From Oceanospirillum sanctuarii (GTDB lineage: Bacteria > Pseudomonadota > Gammaproteobacteria > Pseudomonadales > Halomonadaceae), in NCBI RefSeq assembly GCF_002150805.1, contig NZ_MTBA01000013.1, positions 112,715 to 176,714 on the forward strand: a stretch of DNA of 64,000 bases, read 5' to 3'. The position numbers were made by a program, and so were the translations under genes. Positions 16,624 to 24,806 of the stretch are shown here, one piece after another. The notes under the pieces were generated by a model. The model did not search any database. It was not told the origin of the DNA and saw only the letters and a program-made list of their open reading frames with translations. Numbering within the stretch: position 1 is the first letter of the stretch; each line of letters begins with the position of its first letter.

Positions 16624-17322
16624 TCAAACACCTCCTTCAATTACAAACCCGGTTAACTGGTATCCGGCCAGCAAAAAACCAAGAAAGATCAGCCCAAGAT
16701 TGAGGTAGGCTGACTGTCGGTTAAACACCGAAAAACTACGCCAGAGATTCACCAGCGCCAGCATAAGAATCAAGGCCAGCGCCTGTCCCAGTTCAACACC
16801 GATATTAAAGGCGATCAGATTGGCAAAGAGGCCTTCGCTGTTGAGTGAATATTCCTGCAGCTTGGTCGCCAGACCTAAGCCGTGAACCAGACCAAAGAGA
16901 AACACCGCCCAGCGGATATCCGGCTGAAGCCGGAACCAAACCTTATAAGCCCCCAGATTATCCAGCCCCTTGTAGACCACAGATAAACCGATCAGAGCAT
17001 CAATCAGCCAGGGATTCACCTGCCATTCAGCCAACACACCAACCAGCAGTGTAATGCTGTGTCCCAGGGCAAACAGAGAAACGGTAATCGCGACATCACG
17101 GCTTCGGTAAAGCAGGAAAATAACGCCGAGCAGAAACAACAGATGATCGTATCCGGTGACCATGTGTTTCGCACCGAGATAGATAAAAGGCAGGATTGCA
17201 GCCCCTTGGGTTTGCTCGATAAAAGCACCATCCTGACTATCAACACCATGGGCAAAGGCCAGAGGGCTGATCAGGCCCTCAAGACAAAGAAGTGACAAAA
17301 GGAGTAATAAGCGGAAAGCCAT
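16624..17322 (-). CDS. HupE/UreJ family membrane protein
   Basis: Protein of 232 residues with a signal peptide ending near residue 24 (LAFAHG) and about six membrane segments. The family motifs GAKHMVTGYDHLLFLLGV and FALGHSITL, with conserved histidines and aspartate, are present, as is GLVHGLGLA later. HupE/UreJ proteins are metal (nickel/cobalt) permease relatives; HupE itself mediates nickel uptake for hydrogenase in some species. No hydrogenase or urease is encoded nearby, so the substrate is open. It is cotranscribed with the anchor-protein gene downstream. Confidence 0.85.
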   Translation of the reverse strand: MAFRLLLLLSLLCLEGLISPLAFAHGVDSQDGAFIEQTQGAAILPFIYLGAKHMVTGYDHLLFLLGVIFLLYRSRDVAITVSLFALGHSITLLVGVLAEWQVNPWLIDALIGLSVVYKGLDNLGAYKVWFRLQPDIRWAVFLFGLVHGLGLATKLQEYSLNSEGLFANLIAFNIGVELGQALALILMLALVNLWRSFSVFNRQSAYLNLGLIFLGFLLAGYQLTGFVIEGGV

Positions 17323-17535
17323 AAGCTCAACCCTGTTGGTTAGAACATCCGGGGGTTAAAACATCAGAGTGGTTAAAACATCGGATCAGGAACGAATCCA
17401 GAGTTGCTTTATAGCTTGTTCCGGAGATTAAACCGATACCACTTGAGTGCCATGGTCAGACTGGAGGGTAAGTCTAAGGATGTAGAGATGGCTCTGGGCC
17501 AGGGCAAGAGTTAGGGCAATAAACAGACTAATGGA

Positions 17536-17919
17536 TCATCGGATCTGGTCAATCAGCCAGGCTTCGGCTTCAGTGTTATTAAAGAAAAGTGCCTGCCGGG
17601 CATGGGGAATTTCAAGTTCAGTACAGTGAATATACTGATCGATTAAAGGTCGTAAAACAGGGTCTGCAGAGACAATAGCAACCGGTATCAGAGGATTATA
17701 ACGGTTATTCCGCAGGGCAAACTCAACGGCGATCAGAACATCTTTTTCGCCAACGTCATAGCTTTCGATTTCATCAAAGCTGATCAGAATAGTATCGATC
17801 TCTTCATACTGAGCAGAGCCTATCGTTGCACTATTCGCCTCAATCAGATCTTTAGAGGTGAGATTGCCAAAATAGCGGGTCGTCAGACGCTGAGCTGCCC
17901 AGTGATTCTCAAATGCCAT
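17536..17919 (-). CDS. Small soluble protein, possible SpoIIAA/STAS-like fold
   Basis: Protein of 127 residues from ATG 17919 (MAFENHWAAQRLTTRYFG); a TTG at 17979 would lengthen it but falls in the arm of an inverted repeat. The alternating pattern, with DTILISFDEIESYDV in the middle and RPLIDQYIHCTELEIPHARQALF at the end, resembles SpoIIAA/STAS-like proteins in which a short strand follows an N-terminal FGNLT-type turn. I cannot assign a partner or target. It is the last gene of the minus-strand run that includes pepQ, but the inverted repeat between them may separate transcription. Confidence 0.6.
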   Translation of the reverse strand: MAFENHWAAQRLTTRYFGNLTSKDLIEANSATIGSAQYEEIDTILISFDEIESYDVGEKDVLIAVEFALRNNRYNPLIPVAIVSADPVLRPLIDQYIHCTELEIPHARQALFFNNTEAEAWLIDQIR

Positions 17920-17955
17920 AAAGTGATGCCAATTCAAATATCGATGAAAAGCCTG

Positions 17956-17992
17956 AATCAGTAACTGCCCGTTAAACAAGCAGTTACTGATT
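17956..17992. repeat. Perfect 13-bp inverted repeat between pepQ and the 127-aa gene
   Basis: AATCAGTAACTGC (17956-17968) and GCAGTTACTGATT (17980-17992) are exact reverse complements with an 11-base loop. It starts 12 bases past the pepQ stop codon. There is no clean T-run on either side, so it may be a weak terminator, an mRNA-stabilising 3' hairpin, or an operator for the downstream gene. Confidence 0.65.
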
Positions 17993-18003
17993 AAGCTAGC
18001 AGA

Positions 18004-19308
18004 TTAACTCAACTTGGCAAAACCGTCACGGGTATAGTTTTCACTGCCCTCAGCAGTGACACACAGGTTATCTTCGATGCGGATACCACCATAGGGCAGC
18101 AGCTTCTCAACCATCGCCCAGTTGATCTGGTCAGACGCCTTGGATACTTTCAGCTCTTCCAGCAGCTGCGGAATAAAGTACACACCCGGCTCTACCGTAA
18201 TCACGTAGCCTGCTTCCAGCTTACGGGTCAGACGCAGGAAAGGATGCTCTGCCGGTGGCTCTTTCAGGGTGCCGGATGCATCCTGCTGCCAGCCGCCCAC
18301 ATCATGTACCTGCAGGCCAAGAAGGTGACCCAGACCATGAGGATAGAAGGTACGGGTGATACCCTGCTCCAGCTGTACCTCAGGGTTGGCGTGAACGATA
18401 CCAAAGCGATTCAGCAGATCCGCAATCATCAGATGCATCTGCTCGTGCAAGGCGACGAAATCGCTACCAGCACTGATCTGATTGCACAGTTGCAGCTGCA
18501 GATCATCCAGACCTTTCACCAGATCAGAAAACAGAGTGCCTTCCTGAGTGAACGTACGGGTGATATCAGCAGCATAGCCGTTGAAGCTGGCACCGGCATC
18601 GATCAGCAAAGTGCGGTGTTCACCTGGCGCAGAACGCTGCTGGAACTGGTAGTGCAGTACCGCAGCGTGCTCGTTCAGGCCAACAATATTGTCATAAGGC
18701 ATATCGCGCTCATTATGAGAAATCGCGCTCAGGTACGCCTGATGAATCGCATATTCACTCAAACCGGACTCAAAACCACGTTGGGCCGCACGATGGCCTT
18801 TAACTGCCAGATAGTTGGCCTCACGCAGGCAGTGTTGTTCCCACTCGGTCTTAACCGCGCGGCTGAAGTTAATAGCATGAATCAGTGCTTCCGGATTGTG
18901 GCTGATATTGTCGCCGTCAACACCCTGCTCGCTGATCAGAGCCGTACGGGCCTGACCAACCGTCGCCAGCATCACCGCTTTATCGTCATAAGCGATCCAC
19001 TCAAAAGCCAGCGCCCAGTCCGCCGATGGCAGATCCGGTGTCAGGTGCCAGAAATCCTTTGGCGTGTAGTAGAACATCAGCGGCTTCAGCCCCGGGCGAA
19101 CCAGCAGCCAGCAATCCGGATGCTGCGTCAGGAATGGAGCCCAGTGAACAAAGTGCGGGTTGGGACGAAACGGATAACGGGTATCGTCCAGAAAGTGTTT
19201 GTGCAGACTGCCGGAGCCGATCAGCAGCTGATCGAACTGATGGTCCTGCAGAAATTTTTCGGTACGGGACTGCAGTTGTGACAGGTGAGCAAAATAAAGT
19301 GCAGACAT
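18004..19308 (-). CDS. pepQ: Xaa-Pro dipeptidase (PepQ-type M24 metallopeptidase)
   Basis: Protein of 434 residues. The C-terminal creatinase ('pita-bread') domain has the dinuclear metal ligands: two Asp in DAGASFNGYAADITR (near 238-249), His in PHGLGHLLGLQVHD (near 325), Glu in TVEPGVYF (near 372) and Glu in GIRIEDN (near 410). The N-terminal domain (1-160) matches bacterial prolidases. It cleaves dipeptides with C-terminal proline, which ordinary peptidases leave. It lies in the same strand run as a Dpp-like importer and an M14 carboxypeptidase, consistent with complete use of imported peptides. Its leader carries three tandem AAAAGG-containing repeats (19313-19354). Confidence 0.94.
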   Translation of the reverse strand: MSALYFAHLSQLQSRTEKFLQDHQFDQLLIGSGSLHKHFLDDTRYPFRPNPHFVHWAPFLTQHPDCWLLVRPGLKPLMFYYTPKDFWHLTPDLPSADWALAFEWIAYDDKAVMLATVGQARTALISEQGVDGDNISHNPEALIHAINFSRAVKTEWEQHCLREANYLAVKGHRAAQRGFESGLSEYAIHQAYLSAISHNERDMPYDNIVGLNEHAAVLHYQFQQRSAPGEHRTLLIDAGASFNGYAADITRTFTQEGTLFSDLVKGLDDLQLQLCNQISAGSDFVALHEQMHLMIADLLNRFGIVHANPEVQLEQGITRTFYPHGLGHLLGLQVHDVGGWQQDASGTLKEPPAEHPFLRLTRKLEAGYVITVEPGVYFIPQLLEELKVSKASDQINWAMVEKLLPYGGIRIEDNLCVTAEGSENYTRDGFAKLS

Positions 19309-19312
19309 AAGA

Positions 19313-19354
19313 AAACCTTTTTATCGAAACCTTTTATCGAAACCCTTTTGATCG
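19313..19354 (-). repeat. Triplicated ribosome-site-like repeat in front of pepQ
   Basis: Three adjacent units, 13-15 bases each, lie at 19313-19326, 19327-19339 and 19340-19354. Read on the minus strand each has the form GAT(C/A)AAAAGG(G)TTTC, so the pepQ leader has three purine-rich AAAAGG boxes in a row. The nearest AAGG is seven bases from the ATG and is the working site; the other two are copies about 14 and 27 bases further upstream. Confidence 0.75.
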
Positions 19355-19422
19355 ATCTTCTACCATTCAGGGAATCAGAGGTTTAACAGCAAAATTCCGG
19401 AAATTGTTTAACGAACCCGCCC

Positions 19423-20361
19423 TCAGACGGAGAGCGAGTTATTGGCGATAGCTTCTTCCAAAAGCGTCCACAGCTGACGGATATTGGTCTGAACATTCTG
19501 ACGGTTGCGGTACAGGCGAATCTCCATCGGCACATGCCACTCTTCACCTCCGGCAAGACTCAGGCTGCCATGCTCCAGGCTGCTCTTAACCAGACGCTTA
19601 GGCACCCAGCCAAAACCAAAACCCTCTTTAATCATGGCTTTAACACTAATGGAATGTACGTTCTCATTCATGGTCACCAGTTGAGGTGGCTCAGGCTGCT
19701 GCTGGACAAAATGATCCAGTACCGAGCGCATGAAGGAGTTTTCGTAGTAACCGATGTAGGGTAAAGGCTTGGCCTTCTGGCCCGGCAGATAGTAAAGCGG
19801 GCGGCCATCTTCATCGTTAGCCGTTACCGGCACCAGCTTTTCACGGGCCACGGTCAGGCTCTCAAAGCGCTCGTCATCCAGATCCCGTGCAACCTTCATG
19901 GTGGGATGCCAGAAACACAGCACCAGATCGCACTCGCCCTGAGACAAAGCATTAACAAAATCAGCGCCAACCCAGGAGGTGGATTTGAGATTCAGATCAA
20001 TCGGCAAATTGTGCTGCTCAGAAAACGGCAACAAGGCAGAGTGATACAGGGTCAGATAGAGAGTCTGTGTGGTGGCAAAGGTGAGGCGGTTACTCTGCTG
20101 TTCACGAATTTCGTTACAACGCACCTTGGTTTCCCGGGCGATGCGAGACATCTGTTCGGCACCCGCCAGAAACACTTCGCCGGCGGCTGTCAGCGATAGC
20201 GGCAAGCTATTACGGTCGATCAGGGTGGTGCCCATCTCTTCCTCTAACAGCTTAATGCGGCGACTCAAAGTCGGTTGGGTGACATTACGCTCGTCAGCCG
20301 CCCGGGAAAAATGCCGGGTACGGGCCAAAGCGATAAAGTCATCAAGCCATCTAACTTCCAT
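19423..20361 (-). CDS. LysR family transcriptional regulator
   Basis: Protein of 312 residues. The N-terminal helix-turn-helix is standard (FIALARTRHFSRAADER, then TQPTLSRRIKLLEEEMG). The linker helix and a type 2 periplasmic-binding-like effector domain occupy about residues 90-300. ATG 20361 has AAGGTACGCT upstream. It is encoded between the M14 carboxypeptidase and PepQ genes, all on the minus strand. The obvious inference is control of these peptide-use genes, but LysR proteins can act elsewhere. The last residues NNSLSV are not conserved. Confidence 0.93.
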   Translation of the reverse strand: MEVRWLDDFIALARTRHFSRAADERNVTQPTLSRRIKLLEEEMGTTLIDRNSLPLSLTAAGEVFLAGAEQMSRIARETKVRCNEIREQQSNRLTFATTQTLYLTLYHSALLPFSEQHNLPIDLNLKSTSWVGADFVNALSQGECDLVLCFWHPTMKVARDLDDERFESLTVAREKLVPVTANDEDGRPLYYLPGQKAKPLPYIGYYENSFMRSVLDHFVQQQPEPPQLVTMNENVHSISVKAMIKEGFGFGWVPKRLVKSSLEHGSLSLAGGEEWHVPMEIRLYRNRQNVQTNIRQLWTLLEEAIANNSLSV

Positions 20362-20441
20362 AGCGTACCTTAAAGGACAAACCGGCCTGACTCGGGACAG
20401 TGCCCAAAATCAGGCCAGTTAAATAAACAACCATCGACAGC

Positions 20442-21611
20442 TTACAGGTCAGCCTGCAGCCACTGGTGAATCGGGTAAAGCATAGATTCACCCAGTTTGA
20501 TGGAGCGTTCCGGTGACCAGCCGAAGTCCGCATCCGGGCGGTTGTCGTAATCCTTGAAAGGCATCTCCAGAGTCATCGACGGGCAATTAAACTCCCGACC
20601 AACCCAGAAGGCTGCAATGGTAAAGGTCTCAGGACCAAACTTGCCGGGCGGATAGCCGCGCTCCAGCTGAAAGTCCGGGTTGATCTGTGCCAGATCCTGC
20701 TTAAAGCGGTCTTCCTGCGCCAGAATCGTGTCAGGCAGATGTGGAGCACCTTCCTGACCGGCGATAAAGTTACACGGCAGCGCTTCATCACCGTGCAGAT
20801 CCAGAAACAGATCGACACCGGTCTGCTGCATCAGACTACGAACCGCCAGAACTTCAGGGCTACGCTCAGCCGTCGGTGTTTCCCACTCACGGTTAAGGTT
20901 AGCACCACAGGCGTTGGTACGCAGGTGTCCGCGAATCGAACCGTCCGGATTCATATTCGGCACAACATAGAATTCTGCCTGCTCCAGAATCGATTGCGCA
21001 AGAGCATCATCTTCATCCAGCAGGCGAGCGATAAAGCCTTCTGCACACCACTCAGCCATGGTTTCGCCGGGGTGCTGACGGGCCGTAACCCAGATCTGCT
21101 TCTTAGCAGGTGCTTCAGACTCTGTAGGCTTACTGATTTTCAGCAGATTCAGATCATAGCCGTCCAGCGTGGTGCCGATATCATGCACCTCACACAGTGC
21201 GGATTGCTGCGCCTGAGCGATCAGATCCAGATGCTGCTCCCAGGTATAAGGAGCAAAGTAAGCAAAGTAGATGCTGTTCTGCGCCGGTGTATGCTGAATC
21301 ACCAGTTCGCCGGTATCGGCTTCATAAGCCGTATCCACGCGGAACCAGGTTTCACGGTCGTATGAGGCTACCGCACGGTAATCCGGCCAGCCATCGACAT
21401 ACGCTGCCTGACCCGCATTCAATACCCGCAATGTCAGTGGCTGATTGGCAGCGCCCTGTACGCGAAAATGAAACCATTGGAAAAAATCGGACTGGTTGTC
21501 CTTACGGATACTCAGCTGAATATCCTGCGGATTGGTCAGGTCCAGTACCTCAATATTACCGGCATCGAACTGACTGCTGATCTTGATCGCTGATGGGATC
21601 ATAAAGCTCAT
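20442..21611 (-). CDS. M14 family zinc carboxypeptidase (cytosolic carboxypeptidase-like)
   Basis: Protein of 389 residues from ATG 21611, preceded by AAGGAG five bases upstream. Zinc ligands are visible: His and Glu in TARQHPGETMAEW (near 180) and His in FLDLHGDEALPC (near 268). NMNPDG and GANLNREW are M14 substrate-site motifs. A beta-sandwich N-domain (about 1-120, with WFHFRVQG) precedes the catalytic part, which is the layout of the AGBL/CCP-like branch. There is no signal peptide, so it acts in the cytoplasm, presumably trimming C-terminal residues from peptides brought in by the importer encoded just upstream. Confidence 0.92.
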   Translation of the reverse strand: MSFMIPSAIKISSQFDAGNIEVLDLTNPQDIQLSIRKDNQSDFFQWFHFRVQGAANQPLTLRVLNAGQAAYVDGWPDYRAVASYDRETWFRVDTAYEADTGELVIQHTPAQNSIYFAYFAPYTWEQHLDLIAQAQQSALCEVHDIGTTLDGYDLNLLKISKPTESEAPAKKQIWVTARQHPGETMAEWCAEGFIARLLDEDDALAQSILEQAEFYVVPNMNPDGSIRGHLRTNACGANLNREWETPTAERSPEVLAVRSLMQQTGVDLFLDLHGDEALPCNFIAGQEGAPHLPDTILAQEDRFKQDLAQINPDFQLERGYPPGKFGPETFTIAAFWVGREFNCPSMTLEMPFKDYDNRPDADFGWSPERSIKLGESMLYPIHQWLQADL

Positions 21612-21621
21612 ATCCACTCCT

Positions 21622-21706
21622 TAAAAAGCCTCCGGCTGTCTCTGCCTGCTTTCCAGCGCCATCATCTATGAGCGCGAAACAACAAACAGGAATCAGACCG
21701 GAGGCT
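21622..21706 (-). terminator. Terminator-like hairpin between the importer genes and the M14 gene
   Basis: On the minus strand AGCCTCCGG (21706-21698) pairs with CCGGAGGCT (21635-21627), followed by TTTTT and then the ribosome site of the M14 gene. The loop is long (about 60 bases) but holds further pairing. It may end part of the importer transcripts and lower expression of downstream genes. A small CCCAAC/GTTGGG hairpin lies at 21740-21757. Confidence 0.6.
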
Positions 21707-21774
21707 GATATTTTTTGTGCTCTGAAAGAGGATCGACAACCCAACCTTATAGTTGGGCCGTTAGAACCGGACGC

Positions 21775-22821
21775 TTAAATGCGGCCCTCTTCCACACCAT
21801 GACAGGCCACCTGACCACCTTCATCAGTCGTGATCAGCTTCGGAATCTCTTGCTTGCAACGCTCATTCGCGTATGGGCAACGGCCGTGGAACACACAACC
21901 ACTTGGCAGATTCACCGGGGTCGGTACCTCACCCTGCAGTTTGATATGTGGCGGACGGTCATCTTCCAGACGCGGAATCGCCGACATCAGTGCCTGAGTG
22001 TACGGGTGACGTGGCTTGGCGAACAGTGTCTTGGTCGGTGCCAGTTCACACAGTGAGCCCAGATACATCACTGCCACACGGGTGCCGAAGTGCTCAACAA
22101 CCGCCAGATCGTGAGTAATAAACAGATAGGTCAGGTTACGTTTTTCCTGCGCATCCATCAGCAGGTTCAGCACCTGCGCCTGAATCGACACGTCCAGAGC
22201 CGAGATCGGCTCATCCGCCACGATAAACTCAGGATCAACCGCCAGAGCACGGGCGATACTGATACGCTGACGCTGACCACCGGAGAACTCGTGAGCAAAA
22301 CGCTCGCCCCAGCTTGGGTCGATACCGACCGAGAACATCACCTCATGAACCTTGTCACGCACCTGCTGAGCAGACCAGTCAGGGTTGTGCAGGCGAACCG
22401 GCTCTTCCAGGGTCTGGGCGATGGTCATACGCGGGTTAAGAGATGCGTATGGGTTCTGGAAGATCATCTGCATCTTCTTGCGGTACGGCAGAAGCTGCTT
22501 GTCATCCAGATCATCAATACGCTCACCACGGTAGCTGATAGAACCGGCAGACGGTGTAATCAGCCCCATTACGGTACGGGCAACGGTGGACTTACCACAA
22601 CCAGACTCACCCACTACGCACAGAGCTTCGCCCTTCTGGATATCCAGATTCACACCGTTAATGGCGTGAACAAACTCCTGCTCACGAACAATCTTGCCGC
22701 CTTTGAATTTCAGCTGATCCAGAAAGTCGCCGGAGATGTTGAATTTTTTGTATAAACCACGGATCTGCACCAGAGTCTCAGGCTGCTGATCCGTTTGCTC
22801 AGTGATTTTGCTATCGGTCAT
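21775..22821 (-). CDS. Peptide ABC transporter ATP-binding protein (DppF/OppF-like)
   Basis: Protein of 348 residues. Walker A GESGCGKST (near 72), the signature SGGQRQR (near 180) and Walker B FIVADEP (near 200) are present. The C-terminal oligopeptide/dipeptide domain has the cysteine cluster around CVFHGRCPYA, ending in CKQE, that binds an iron-sulfur cluster or metal in this family. Together with the ATPase encoded upstream it powers the importer. The start follows the upstream gene's stop by one base. It is the last of the five importer genes. Confidence 0.94.
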   Translation of the reverse strand: MTDSKITEQTDQQPETLVQIRGLYKKFNISGDFLDQLKFKGGKIVREQEFVHAINGVNLDIQKGEALCVVGESGCGKSTVARTVMGLITPSAGSISYRGERIDDLDDKQLLPYRKKMQMIFQNPYASLNPRMTIAQTLEEPVRLHNPDWSAQQVRDKVHEVMFSVGIDPSWGERFAHEFSGGQRQRISIARALAVDPEFIVADEPISALDVSIQAQVLNLLMDAQEKRNLTYLFITHDLAVVEHFGTRVAVMYLGSLCELAPTKTLFAKPRHPYTQALMSAIPRLEDDRPPHIKLQGEVPTPVNLPSGCVFHGRCPYANERCKQEIPKLITTDEGGQVACHGVEEGRI

Positions 22822-22822
22822 G

Positions 22823-23815
22823 TTATGCGCCCTCTGATGCCTGTTCTGCTTGTTTCAACTCGGCCACCATGTGGCAGGCCACCTGACAGTTACCGGAAGC
22901 GGTATAACCCGGCAGCTGTTGGGTACAGGCATCACGAACATAGTCACAACGTGGGTTGAAGGCACAACCCGTTGGAATTTTCTGCAGAGACGGCATAGCA
23001 CCACGAATCTGATTCAGACGCTGACCCGGAATCGCCATCTGCGGCAGAGCGTTCATCAGACCCTGTGTATAAGGGTGCTGGGCATCGTTGATGATCTCGC
23101 GGGTCGGCCCCTGCTCGATAATACGACCGGCGTACATTACGATCGCTTTCTGGGTAACCTGAGACACCACACCCAGATCGTGAGTAATCAGAATCAGGGC
23201 AACGTTGTTACGCTCACACAGCTCAACCATCAGCTCCATGATTTCGGCCTGAATGGTTACATCCAGTGCTGTGGTAGGTTCATCAGCGATAATGATATCC
23301 GGATCCATCAGCAGACCGATGGCGATCACCACACGCTGACGCATACCACCGGACAGCTCATACGGATACTGGTCGATACGGGTTTCCGGAGATGGAATCT
23401 GTACCTGCTGCAGCTTTTGAATCGCAATGGTACGGGCGTTTTCTTTACTAATCTTACGGTGCGCCTGCAGACACTCAATCATCTGCTGACCAATGGTCAG
23501 AACCGGATTCAGAGTCATCATAGGGTCCTGGAAGATCATGGAGATACGGTTACCGCGCACATCACGCAGCTCTTCCGGGGACATATCCGCCAGGTTTTTG
23601 CCTTCAAACAGGATCTCACCACCGGAGATACGTCCCGGTTTGGAGATCAGGTTCAGGATGGAGAAACCCAGTACAGATTTACCGGCACCGGACTCACCAA
23701 CTAAACCGAGACGTTCGCCGCGATCCAGAGTGAAGTTGATGTTGCGCAGCGCTTTAACTTCACCGCTACGCAGACCGAAACTGACTTCAAGGTTTTTAAC
23801 TTCTAATAAAGGCAT
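22823..23815 (-). CDS. Peptide ABC transporter ATP-binding protein (DppD/OppD-like)
   Basis: Protein of 330 residues from ATG 23815, with AAGGGG upstream; a longer frame to 23854 has no ribosome site and would overlap the permease gene. Walker A GESGAGKS (near 37), signature LSGGMRQR (near 155) and Walker B IIADEPTTALD (near 176) are intact. The C-terminal cysteine cluster (CAFNPRCDY, later ACTQQL) is that of the oligopeptide/dipeptide family. It forms the heterodimeric motor with the DppF-like protein encoded next. Confidence 0.94.
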   Translation of the reverse strand: MPLLEVKNLEVSFGLRSGEVKALRNINFTLDRGERLGLVGESGAGKSVLGFSILNLISKPGRISGGEILFEGKNLADMSPEELRDVRGNRISMIFQDPMMTLNPVLTIGQQMIECLQAHRKISKENARTIAIQKLQQVQIPSPETRIDQYPYELSGGMRQRVVIAIGLLMDPDIIIADEPTTALDVTIQAEIMELMVELCERNNVALILITHDLGVVSQVTQKAIVMYAGRIIEQGPTREIINDAQHPYTQGLMNALPQMAIPGQRLNQIRGAMPSLQKIPTGCAFNPRCDYVRDACTQQLPGYTASGNCQVACHMVAELKQAEQASEGA

Positions 23816-23819
23816 CGTC

Positions 23820-24800
23820 TTACCCCTTATACAGTTTCGGGTTGAGTACATCACGCAGCCAGTCGCCCAACAGGTTCATCACCAGAACCAGAACAACCAA
23901 CACAATTCCCGGAATCACGGTGATCCACCAGGCACCGGAGAAGATATATTCGAAACCGCTGGAGATCAGAGAACCCAGAGAAGGCTGAGAAACCGGCATA
24001 CCCAGACCCAGGAAGGACAGAGAAGCTTCAGAAATAATCGCGTTAGCCACCTGAACCGTAGAGATCACCAGAATCGGACTTAAGGTGTTCGGCAGAATAT
24101 GACGGAACATAATCCGCATCTGTCCCAGCCCCATAACTCGGGCGGCATCGACATACTCTTTCTTCTTCTCCGCCAGAACCGAGGCACGAATCGTACGGGC
24201 GTACTGCGGCCACTCAGCAATACCGATAACCAGTACCAGCATAATCCTCGCCAGATCCTGATAAAGCTCGGTGCCGAAACTGGCCTGAAACACCGCCAGA
24301 ACCACAATCGCAACCATCATTGTTGAGAAAGACAGCTGAACATCAGCAAAGCGCATCAGAATGTTATCAACACGGCCACCGCGGTAGCCCGCGATCAGAC
24401 CGATAATGATACCGATGGTCGCCTGCAGCAGTACTGCACAGATACCGATGGTCAGAGAGATACGGGTGCCATACAGAATCGTCGACCAGAGGTCACGACC
24501 CTGAGCGTCTGTACCCAGCCAGAACTGCTCGTCGCCCATCTCTTCATCCCAGCTTGGAGGCAGCTCAGAGTTCATAATGTCGATCTGGGTAGGATCATAC
24601 GGATCAAAAGGTGCGATTGCCGGAGCAAACAGCGCCATGATCACGTAACCCATAAAGATGGTCAGACTGATCTGAGCCACACGGTCTTTGATAAAGCTGT
24701 GCCAAACGTGCGTTTCTTTAAAACGCTCCCATGCACTCGGTGCTTTTTCCGGCACAGGCATCTTGTTGGCTGAAGTTTGATTTTCAGTAGTCATGGTCAT
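23820..24800 (-). CDS. Peptide ABC transporter permease (DppC/OppC-like)
   Basis: Protein of 326 residues. An N-terminal OppC_N segment (about 30-85) with one membrane helix is followed by a five-helix permease core. LGTDAQGRDLWSTILYGTRISL (LGTDxxGRD) is the OppC hallmark, and the EAA-like loop reads YVDAARVMGLGQMRIMFRHILP. Two ATGs six bases apart (24800, 24794) could start it, with AAGGCGGA upstream. It pairs with the DppB-like permease encoded upstream to form the membrane pore. Confidence 0.94.
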   Translation of the reverse strand: MTMTTENQTSANKMPVPEKAPSAWERFKETHVWHSFIKDRVAQISLTIFMGYVIMALFAPAIAPFDPYDPTQIDIMNSELPPSWDEEMGDEQFWLGTDAQGRDLWSTILYGTRISLTIGICAVLLQATIGIIIGLIAGYRGGRVDNILMRFADVQLSFSTMMVAIVVLAVFQASFGTELYQDLARIMLVLVIGIAEWPQYARTIRASVLAEKKKEYVDAARVMGLGQMRIMFRHILPNTLSPILVISTVQVANAIISEASLSFLGLGMPVSQPSLGSLISSGFEYIFSGAWWITVIPGIVLVVLVLVMNLLGDWLRDVLNPKLYKG

Positions 24801-24806
24801 TCCGCC

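Noticed and set aside
18244..19281. 345-residue open frame antisense to pepQ
   Set aside because: Fully inside a well-supported gene; no family features.
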